From assembly GCA_964362645.1 (NCBI GenBank), contig CAYIFC010000021.1, positions 1 to 10,465 on the forward strand: DNA of 10,465 nucleotides, read 5' to 3'. The notes beneath the pieces are model-generated. The model did no database searches, was not told the DNA's origin, and worked only from the letters and a program-made list of their open reading frames with translations. The stretch is from CAYIFC01 sp964362645. GTDB taxonomy: Bacteria > Patescibacteriota > Minisyncoccia > Phycocordibacterales > JACOZG01. Shown one piece after another: positions 5,533 to 10,465 of this stretch (position 1 is the first letter of the stretch; every line of letters starts with the position of its first letter). The position numbers were made by a program, and so were the translations under genes.

Positions 5533-6384
5533 CTAGATCGTGAGAGCTTTTTTTACCTCACTTGCTGGCGCGGCTACTCCAACTCCTTCGTTCAAACCCA
5601 CGACTTCACCATTAATGTTGAGGAGTGGAGCACCAATGTTACCACTACTGGCCGCGTTGGTAGCGATCTTGGCTACCGGCGTACTGGTGGAAACAGCAGA
5701 GGCCGACGACACAATACCTACCGACACATTAGACTCACCGCTTGAGTCGTAGCCCAAGGCGACGACGGTTTGACCAACGACAGCCGGATTGGCTGAAAAC
5801 TTGAGGCCTGACGAGATATTAACACTCTCAGATGAAGTCAAATCAATCGGCTTGAGAGTAAGTATGTAAAAACGTCCGTCCGCACTCTTAACTATACTTT
5901 CAATGGCGGCAATTTGCGAGCGCTCGTTAATGATAACGTAGTCGGCCGGGTTAGGACCAACGACAGGTTGAGAATTCCGATTAGAGCGGGAAGAAGTAGC
6001 GACGACTGCCGCAACCGGGAATAGATTACTAGTAGTAATTAAACGGTTTGGGCCGACAGCGAAAGCGTTGCCCAACACCACAGTGTGATCCTTCTCATTA
6101 ACGATCTTAACAACTGACGGCGAAGAATTATTGATGACTTTCATAACTAAACTTTCTTCAGTGATGATAACCGGCACTTCTTTAATTTCAGTCACAACAG
6201 CCGCGGGTCCCGGCACGACACGCTCTACTGTCCGTTCCACGACACGGTTAACCGTCCGGACGACGTCAGCTGGCGCTTGATCCATTAAAGTTACCGTTAC
6301 GATGCCGGTAGCGATCGACGTCACAAAGCTCACCAAAAGGGTGAGCAGGATGATCTGGGTTTTGTTGAGTTCTTCGATTTGCAT
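5533..6384 (-). CDS. Membrane-anchored HtrA/trypsin-fold pseudoprotease
   Basis: The 283-residue protein has a short cytoplasmic N-terminus, one membrane helix (about 11-34) and a VNRVVERTVERVV linker (45-57), followed by an extracytoplasmic trypsin-like domain (about 75-283) of the HtrA/DegP type. Family landmarks are intact in order, but each catalytic residue is replaced. The TNNHV-like block reads TSNLF, with Leu121 for His; the DLAVLK-like strand starts at Arg171 instead of Asp; and the GNSGGPL active site reads GNIGAPL, with Ile250 for Ser. The following LNINGEVVGLN strand is well preserved. There is no PDZ domain. The frame is open throughout, so this looks like a maintained non-enzymatic protein, perhaps binding peptides or partners in the envelope. 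It sits 27 bases after sodA and 13 bases before clpB on the same strand. The start is ATG at 6384, without an SD site. The alignment of the Asp position is the least certain. Confidence 0.85.
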   Translation of the reverse strand: MQIEELNKTQIILLTLLVSFVTSIATGIVTVTLMDQAPADVVRTVNRVVERTVERVVPGPAAVVTEIKEVPVIITEESLVMKVINNSSPSVVKIVNEKDHTVVLGNAFAVGPNRLITTSNLFPVAAVVATSSRSNRNSQPVVGPNPADYVIINERSQIAAIESIVKSADGRFYILTLKPIDLTSSESVNISSGLKFSANPAVVGQTVVALGYDSSGESNVSVGIVSSASAVSTSTPVAKIATNAASSGNIGAPLLNINGEVVGLNEGVGVAAPASEVKKALTI

Positions 6385-6397
6385 TACTTTACTGGCT

Positions 6398-6426
6398 ATT
6401 TTAACACGGGGTTAAGAAAATAGCAA
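6398..6426 (-). promoter_or_regulatory. Putative promoter upstream of the pseudoprotease
   Basis: On the minus strand TTGCTA (6426-6421) and TAAAAT (6403-6398) are 17 bases apart. The -35 lies inside the last codons of sodA. Initiation near 6391 would leave a leader of about 7 bases before ATG 6384, which fits the absence of a Shine-Dalgarno site. Confidence 0.42.
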
Positions 6427-7026
6427 CTCTTCAACCTTTGGCCACTTAATCAGGTGGAAAAAGGCTTCAATATACTCCGGCCGGCGGTTTTGATACTTAA
6501 GATAATAAGCGTGCTCCCAAACGTCGAGGCCTAAGATCGGTTTTTTGTTCTGCGAGATTGGTGAGTCTTGGTTGGGTGTGGTAACAATAGACAAAGGCAT
6601 TGAACCACCATCTTTAACAAGCCAAACCCAACCGGAACCAAAGTGGTTTTGGGCCGCAGTTTTAAATTGCTCGCGGAAACTATCGAAGGTGCAGAAAGAT
6701 TCGTTGAGTGCTTCTAAAACTTTTGGTGTTGGCTGTGGAATCGCCTCCCCTTCCGGCGCTTTTAAAATCTGCCAGAAAAAGGTGTGATTAGCGTGCCCAC
6801 CACCATGATTGCGCACGGCTGGACGAATGTCTTCCGGCACTGCTGCGAGATCGGCCACGAGTGACTCGAGTGATTTGTCGGCCATTTCTGGATGCTTTTC
6901 GAGTGCGGAGTTTAGTTTATCAATATAGGTTTGGTGGTGCTTGGTATGATGGATCCGCATCGTCTCCTCATCAAAATACGGCGCTAAATCACCATAGCCA
7001 TAAGGCAATTGGGGTAAGATATGCAT
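6412..7026 (-). CDS. sodA: Superoxide dismutase, Mn-type (Fe/Mn family)
   Basis: The enzyme converts superoxide to hydrogen peroxide and oxygen. The 204 residues match the family length. All four metal ligands are present: His26 in IHHTKHHQTY, His81 in GGHANHTFFW, and Asp168 and His172 in LGLDVWEHAYYLKYQNRRP. Gly77 and Gln153 (in the NQDSP motif) are the residues typical of Mn enzymes rather than Fe enzymes, although cambialistic use cannot be excluded from sequence. No signal peptide is seen, so it should be cytosolic. The ATG at 7026 lies 12 bases after the cysteine desulfurase stop and has no SD site; an extended -10 ends 6 bases upstream. Its presence implies at least occasional exposure to oxygen. 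No catalase or peroxidase is in the window. Confidence 0.96.
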   Translation of the reverse strand: MHILPQLPYGYGDLAPYFDEETMRIHHTKHHQTYIDKLNSALEKHPEMADKSLESLVADLAAVPEDIRPAVRNHGGGHANHTFFWQILKAPEGEAIPQPTPKVLEALNESFCTFDSFREQFKTAAQNHFGSGWVWLVKDGGSMPLSIVTTPNQDSPISQNKKPILGLDVWEHAYYLKYQNRRPEYIEAFFHLIKWPKVEELLFS

Positions 7027-7032
7027 TTCATT

Positions 7033-7041
7033 ATTCTATCA
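7033..7041 (-). promoter_or_regulatory. Putative extended -10 promoter of sodA
   Basis: TGATAGAAT on the minus strand matches the extended -10 form TGn-TATAAT with one mismatch. Its TGA is also the stop codon of the upstream cysteine desulfurase gene. Initiation 7 bases downstream would fall at the sodA ATG, giving a leaderless mRNA. There is no convincing -35, which is tolerated by extended -10 promoters. Confidence 0.42.
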
Positions 7042-8211
7042 CGCTCTAAAAGAAAAAAGGATGAAAATTTTATTTAAAACTTTCAGCACATATTTGAGGT
7101 CGGACTTCGTGGTGTCGCGGCCTAATGTAAAACGGACAGCACTACTAGCTCTACCCAATTCTCCACCAAGCGCGAAGACGACGTGGGATTCGTTTTTGAG
7201 GTGGGTTGAGCAGGCACTGCCGGTGGAGCAAGCGATGCCGGCGGCGTCAAGACGGAGGACCAATAATTCGGCATCGGTATTTTTAAAAGAAATATTAATG
7301 TTGTTGGCAATGCGATTAGTTGCCGAGCCGTTCAAAACTGCGCCAGGAATTTTTAAGAGTTCAGCGATAAAATAATCTCTAAGTATTGTGAGTTCTTTAG
7401 ATTCTTTCTCGTGCAAACGCTCGGCGAGAGTGAGGGCGGTCGCAAAGCCCACAATGCCCGGCACGTTCTCACTGCCACTCCGCCTCCCCTTTTCTTGCCC
7501 GCCGCCAAATAGCATTGGATCCAGCGGTACGCCCCGGCGCACAAACAAGCACCCCACGCCTTTCGGCCCATAAATTTTGCCACTGCCCAAGGTCAGTAAA
7601 TCGGCATGTAGTTTCTCAACATTGAGATCAAGAAAACGCGGCGCCTGACAAGCATCAAGATGGAGATACGGAAACGGAGTTTTATTATCTTGTCTAAACT
7701 TTCTGATCACTTTAGCGATCTCGGCAATCGGTTGCATCACACCAATCTCACTATTGGCGTAACCGAGCGAAATTAATTTTGTCTCCGGTTTAATTGCCGC
7801 CACTAAAATTTTTGGATCCAACAACCCATCAGGACCAACTGGTAAATAGGTAACAGCTTCAGTCGCTTCATCAAGCTTCGAAAGCTTCTTGAGCGGCTCA
7901 AGAATAGAAGCGTGCTCGATGACAGTAGTAATGATGTGCGACCCCAACTTAGAGGAAGAGCCTCTAAGTGCCAAATTGTTCGCTTCAGTCCCGCCGGAGG
8001 TAAAAATGATTTCGTCAGCGTGGGTGCCCAGGCTCTTGGCTATTTGGGCCCGCGCCCCTTGCACAGCTTTAGCCGCCGCCACGCCGCTAGCGTGGATACT
8101 TGATGGGTTGGCAAAGTGGCGGCGGAAGTATGGCCGCATAGCCCGCTCAACCCCCTTATCAAGAGAGGTCGCGGCGGCCGTATCGAGGTAAACACTCTTT
8201 AATCGTTTCAT
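7039..8211 (-). CDS. NifS/IscS-type cysteine desulfurase
   Basis: This PLP enzyme removes sulfur from cysteine as an enzyme-bound persulfide for Fe-S clusters or thiolated tRNA. Its 390 residues match the family. Landmarks are YLDTAAAT (8-15), the TSGGTEANN cofactor loop (71-79), His100 over the PLP ring, the Asp186-Ala-Cys-Gln189 block, the PLP lysine K212 in GSGKIYGPKG, RRSGSENVPG (243-252) and the catalytic Cys334 in STGSACST. The usual SxHK around the lysine reads SGK, so the preceding histidine is missing. Most other conserved sites are present, so activity is likely. The RSGSEN motif is closer to NifS than to E. coli IscS. No scaffold (IscU, SufU) or tRNA thiolase (MnmA) gene is in the window, so the acceptor is unknown. 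It starts at ATG 8211 without an SD site, divergent from the DUF4446 gene, and is the first of the minus-strand series. Confidence 0.93.
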   Translation of the reverse strand: MKRLKSVYLDTAAATSLDKGVERAMRPYFRRHFANPSSIHASGVAAAKAVQGARAQIAKSLGTHADEIIFTSGGTEANNLALRGSSSKLGSHIITTVIEHASILEPLKKLSKLDEATEAVTYLPVGPDGLLDPKILVAAIKPETKLISLGYANSEIGVMQPIAEIAKVIRKFRQDNKTPFPYLHLDACQAPRFLDLNVEKLHADLLTLGSGKIYGPKGVGCLFVRRGVPLDPMLFGGGQEKGRRSGSENVPGIVGFATALTLAERLHEKESKELTILRDYFIAELLKIPGAVLNGSATNRIANNINISFKNTDAELLVLRLDAAGIACSTGSACSTHLKNESHVVFALGGELGRASSAVRFTLGRDTTKSDLKYVLKVLNKIFILFSFRA

Positions 8212-8239
8212 TGCTCTTATTCTATGCTTAAGCTACAAT
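8211..8239 (+). promoter_or_regulatory. Putative promoter of the DUF4446-infB pair
   Basis: TTGCTC (8211-8216) and TACAAT (8234-8239, five of six matches) are separated by 17 bases. Initiation near 8246 would leave about 5 bases before ATG 8251. This placement argues for ATG 8251 over ATG 8224, which lies upstream of the -10. It overlaps the divergent promoter of the cysteine desulfurase gene. Confidence 0.5.
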
Positions 8240-8248
8240 CCAAAGCAA
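8219..8248 (-). promoter_or_regulatory. Putative promoter of the cysteine desulfurase gene
   Basis: On the minus strand TTGCTT (8248-8243) and TAGAAT (8224-8219) are 18 bases apart. TAGAAT ends 7 bases before the ATG at 8211, so initiation would fall at or next to the start codon. It interleaves with the plus-strand promoter in the same 39-base gap, so the two polymerases could exclude each other. Confidence 0.45.
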
Positions 8249-8250
8249 TT

Positions 8251-8712
8251 ATGACGCTCACGACGCCTGTATTAATTATTGCCTTCATTATCATTTTGGT
8301 GGCTTTCGTGAGCCTGATTTTGTGGATCGCTAAACTCCAAAAACGGGTTCAAAAACTCTGTGGCGGCAAGCAAGCTTCCGACCTTGAAGAAGTGATCATT
8401 GCTCTCCACAGCGAGCTTGAAGCAGCCAACAAATTTAACCAAGAGTTACTCGGCCAACTACAAAATCTCGAGTCCCGCCTCAAGCGCAAAATCGAACACG
8501 TTAGAACGATCCGCTTTAATCCTTTCCAAGACCAGGGCGGCAACCACAGCTTCGCTACCGCTTTTTTAGACGAGTCCGGCGACGGGGTGGTGCTCTCTAG
8601 TCTCTATTCTCGCGACAAAGTCAGCGTCTATGCTAAACCCGTCTCTGCGCGCGCCTCGGCGTACGAACTCTCGCAAGAAGAGCAAGATGCCCTCGGCCGA
8701 CCTACGGTCTAG
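8251..8712 (+). CDS. DUF4446 family membrane-anchored protein
   Basis: From ATG 8251 the protein has 153 residues: one membrane helix near the N-terminus (about 7-28), a basic and then charged coiled-coil segment (about 44-84), and a conserved C-terminal domain (about 85-146). The domain carries the RFNPFQDQGG block, a SFATAFLDESGDGVVLSSLY stretch and a VYAKPV strand, which are the landmarks of DUF4446. The function of this family is not established to my knowledge. An in-frame ATG at 8224 would add nine residues, but it lies before the likely -10 element and would place charged residues ahead of the helix; 8251 is preferred. The gene is 15 bases upstream of infB on the same strand and probably shares its transcript. 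Confidence 0.85.
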   Translation: MTLTTPVLIIAFIIILVAFVSLILWIAKLQKRVQKLCGGKQASDLEEVIIALHSELEAANKFNQELLGQLQNLESRLKRKIEHVRTIRFNPFQDQGGNHSFATAFLDESGDGVVLSSLYSRDKVSVYAKPVSARASAYELSQEEQDALGRPTV

Positions 8713-8727
8713 GCTCGCTAATCAATA

Positions 8728-10233
8728 ATGAAAAAAACAGAGACCAAATTAAAAGAGCGCCCACCAGTCGTGGTAGTGATGGGTCACATCGACCACGGCA
8801 AGTCCTCACTACTCGACTACATTCGCAAGTCTAATGTGGTCGCTGGCGAAGCGGGCGGCATCACTCAACACATCAGCGCCTACGAGGCCGAACGCAGTGG
8901 CAAGAAAATTACTTTCCTCGACACGCCCGGTCACGAATCCTTCGACCACCTCCGTCATTTAGGTGCCGGCCTGGCCGATCTCGCGATCCTCGTTGTTTCT
9001 GGCGAAGAGGGCGTTAAGGATCAAACTCTTCAGTCAAAGCAGGCGATTGAAGCCGCCGGCATCCCCTTCGTCATCGCCATTACCAAAACCGATCGGCCAA
9101 ATGTTAACGTCGAAAAGATCAAACAGAATCTAGCCGAACACAGCCTACTCGTTGAGGGCTACGGCGGTCAGATCCCTTGGGCGGCCGTGTCGGCTAAAAC
9201 TGGTGACGGCATCGACGCCTTACTCGATTTAATTTTGCTCGTCGCTGAACTGGCACAATTGACCACTAATCCTGCGGAGTCCGGCGTGGCCACCGTGCTC
9301 GAAGCGCGACTCGACAAACGCGCTGGCACCGTCGCCTCAATAATTATTAAAGATGGAACCTTCCATCTTGGCGACTTTGTGGTAGCGGGAGCTGACTTGT
9401 TTCGCTTGCGCCAGCTCACCGACTTTTTGGGCCGGGCCACTAAGGAACTTTCCGCTTCTTCGCCAGCCGCCGTATTAGGCTGGTGCGATTTACCAGAATC
9501 TGGAATTGCCGTTCGCGCTTTCAGCGACAAAAAGTCGGCCGAACAATATCTAGCCGCTCAACCGACCCAAGGCCGGCAAGCCCCACCAGACAAGACGATT
9601 GCAGAACTAGCTAACGGTAGTATGGCGATTAAGATCCCGATCGTCATAAAAACCGATACCGCCGGCACACTACCGGCCATTGTTTGCGAAATAAAAAAAG
9701 TTAAAATTGAAGGTGTAAACTTAGTGGTAATTGATCAAGGAGTGGGAGTAATTAGCGAAAATGACGTTAAGTTAGCATCTGGTTCCTCAAGTCACGCGCT
9801 CGTTTTAGGTTTTGGGGTCAACATCGACAAATCAGCGACCCAGTCGGCCGAAAAATTAGGTGTGACGATACAAACCTTCGACATTATCTATAAACTCTCT
9901 GAGTGGTTGGCCGAGCGAGCCGAAGCCTTGCGCCCTCGGGTCCAAGTTAAAGAACCGATCGGTCGGGCCAAAATTTTGAAAGTCTTTTCCAGTAGCAAGA
10001 ACCGCCACGTCATCGGCGGCGTCGTGGCCACCGGAATGATGGTTGAGGGTCGCAGTGGCGAGGTGGTCCGGCGCGAGGCCGACATTGGGCAAGCGAAAAT
10101 CGTTGAACTCCAACAGCAAAAGGTACGGATGAAAACGGTAGAGAAAGATAAGCAATTCGGCGCCCTAATCGAATCGAAGATTACGCCCGCGGCCGGCGAC
10201 CACTTGGAACTATTTGAGATCGTTAGTAAATAA
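8728..10233 (+). CDS. infB: Translation initiation factor IF-2, short form
   Basis: IF2 is the GTPase that brings initiator fMet-tRNA to the 30S subunit and promotes 50S joining. The 501-residue protein begins almost directly with the G domain and lacks the long variable N-terminal region of E. coli IF2; the rest is complete. G1 is GHIDHGKS (19-26), G2 GITQH (44-48), G3 DTPGH (65-69), G4 TKTD (119-122) and G5 SAK (155-157). Domain II follows (about 185-275), then domain III (about 298-390), then the C2 fMet-tRNA-binding domain (about 408-500), introduced by GRAKILKVF. The G4 motif has Thr where most IF2 proteins have Asn (NKxD), although TKxD occurs in other GTPases such as SRP-type and EngB proteins. 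ATG 8728 has no SD site. No terminator is visible between the TAA and the convergent tRNA-Cys. Confidence 0.95.
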   Translation: MKKTETKLKERPPVVVVMGHIDHGKSSLLDYIRKSNVVAGEAGGITQHISAYEAERSGKKITFLDTPGHESFDHLRHLGAGLADLAILVVSGEEGVKDQTLQSKQAIEAAGIPFVIAITKTDRPNVNVEKIKQNLAEHSLLVEGYGGQIPWAAVSAKTGDGIDALLDLILLVAELAQLTTNPAESGVATVLEARLDKRAGTVASIIIKDGTFHLGDFVVAGADLFRLRQLTDFLGRATKELSASSPAAVLGWCDLPESGIAVRAFSDKKSAEQYLAAQPTQGRQAPPDKTIAELANGSMAIKIPIVIKTDTAGTLPAIVCEIKKVKIEGVNLVVIDQGVGVISENDVKLASGSSSHALVLGFGVNIDKSATQSAEKLGVTIQTFDIIYKLSEWLAERAEALRPRVQVKEPIGRAKILKVFSSSKNRHVIGGVVATGMMVEGRSGEVVRREADIGQAKIVELQQQKVRMKTVEKDKQFGALIESKITPAAGDHLELFEIVSK

Positions 10234-10252
10234 ACAAGACTAGACCAACTTG

Positions 10253-10324
10253 AGGCGTGGGCGGGAATCGAACCCGCGCGTAACGGTTTTGCAGACCGCT
10301 GCGTTACCACTTCGCCACCACGCC
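10253..10324 (-). tRNA. tRNA-Cys(GCA)
   Basis: On the minus strand the acceptor ggcgtgg pairs with ccacgcc and the discriminator is T (10253), the U73 identity base of tRNA-Cys. The anticodon stem gcggt/accgt (first pair G-U) closes ctgcaaa, anticodon GCA at 10292-10290. The T arm is cgcgg-type, gttcgattc loop, and well paired. No CCA is encoded. A36-A37-A38 marks a MiaA substrate. Only one base separates it from tRNA-Leu(UAA). Confidence 0.96.
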
Positions 10325-10325
10325 G

Positions 10326-10410
10326 TGCCCAGGGCGAGAGTCGAACTCGCAAGTCCTTTACGGACGGAGGATTTTAAGTCCTCTGCGTCTACCAATTCCG
10401 CCACCCGGGC
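10326..10410 (-). tRNA. tRNA-Leu(UAA)
   Basis: The minus-strand acceptor gcccggg pairs with cctgggc (one G-U pair). The anticodon stem gagga/tcctc closes cttaaaa, anticodon TAA. A long variable arm with stem gtcc/ggac marks a class II tRNA, the T arm is gcgag-ttcgact-ctcgc, and the discriminator is A (10326). It reads UUA codons, with UUG served by the tRNA-Leu at the start of the window. No CCA is encoded. A36-A37-A38 marks a MiaA substrate. Confidence 0.96.
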
Positions 10411-10465
10411 TGGTCCGCCCAGTAGGATTCGAACCTACGACCGTTCGCTTAAGAGGCGACTGCTC
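10411..10465 (-). tRNA. tRNA-Lys(CUU), 5' end outside the window
   Basis: The 3' part is present on the minus strand: the D-stem end gagc, anticodon loop ctcttaa with anticodon CTT (10453-10451), a five-base variable loop, T arm gtagg-ttcgaat-cctac, acceptor 3' strand tgggcgg and discriminator A (10414). CCA follows at 10413-10411, directly before tRNA-Leu(UAA), so it may be encoded. The anticodon stem gtcgc/gcgaa has a G-A mismatch at its outermost pair. The implied first base pair is C-G, unusual for tRNA-Lys, so the 5' strand should be seen before full confidence. Confidence 0.82.

Noticed and set aside
5533..6384. Pseudogene reading of the HtrA-like gene
   Set aside because: The frame is intact from membrane anchor to C-terminus with conserved framework residues; replaced catalytic residues alone do not make a pseudogene.
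7039..7041. Alternative genetic code with TGA read as glycine, as in some CPR groups
   Set aside because: TGA ends the cysteine desulfurase at the expected length, and the other genes are full length without in-frame TGA.
8728..10233. Truncated infB missing its 5' part
   Set aside because: The gene starts with an ATG just upstream of the G domain, has an upstream gene 15 bases away and all core domains; short IF2 forms without the variable N-terminal region exist in bacteria.
10234..10252. Terminator between infB and tRNA-Cys
   Set aside because: The 19-base gap has no stem longer than 4 bp and no T run.
9888..10352. Minus-strand open frame of 154 codons across tRNA-Cys and the infB 3' end
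   Set aside because: It runs through a complete tRNA and is antisense to the conserved C2 domain of IF2; its product resembles nothing I know.
1..10465. CRISPR arrays, insertion sequences, phage genes
   Set aside because: No spaced direct repeats, transposase motifs or terminal inverted repeats were seen; the only tandem repeat is the short heptamer tract in the pilin leader.

Overview
The window looks like a piece of a compact, moderately AT-rich bacterial chromosome, most likely from the Candidate Phyla Radiation (Patescibacteria, Parcubacteria-like). This is inferred from several traits: a 501-residue IF2 without the long N-terminal region, a pilin whose leader is a short repetitive peptide, an HtrA-like envelope protein without catalytic residues, gaps of 12-45 bases or overlaps between most genes, and few recognisable Shine-Dalgarno sites. 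No rRNA or taxonomic marker search was possible. The standard code fits: TGA ends the cysteine desulfurase gene.

Layout. Positions 1-1132 (+) hold a tRNA-Leu(CAA) cut by the window edge, tRNA-Arg(CCG), miaA and tRNA-Trp(CCA). The miaA stop codon lies inside tRNA-Trp. Two hairpins (1131-1182) separate this block from genes on the minus strand. From 8211 down to 1191 (-), in transcription order, come a NifS-type cysteine desulfurase, a Mn-type superoxide dismutase, a membrane-anchored trypsin-fold protein that has lost its catalytic triad, a ClpB-type AAA+ disaggregase, a helix-turn-helix protein whose stop codon lies in the anticodon loop of tRNA-Tyr(GUA), tRNA-Tyr itself, a type IV pilin-like protein and ribosomal protein L33. 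At 8212-8250 a short divergent promoter region separates this series from the plus-strand pair DUF4446 membrane protein and infB (8251-10233). A minus-strand tRNA cluster, Lys(CUU)-Leu(UAA)-Cys(GCA), closes the window with almost no spacers.

How the genes fit together. Two themes stand out. One is translation: five of the seven tRNAs carry the A36-A37-A38 anticodon-loop signature of MiaA substrates, and miaA lies among them with L33 and IF2 nearby. The other is protein and redox stress: cysteine desulfurase, MnSOD, the HtrA-like pseudoprotease and the Clp ATPase lie head to tail on one strand. The Clp protein combines a full ClpB middle domain with an IGF tripeptide where ClpC and ClpA carry their ClpP-docking loop.

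Regulation. Several starts have no Shine-Dalgarno site but have a -10-like hexamer 6-13 bases upstream, suggesting leaderless or nearly leaderless mRNAs, often with a TTGC-type -35. No stretch longer than 300 bases lacks a gene.
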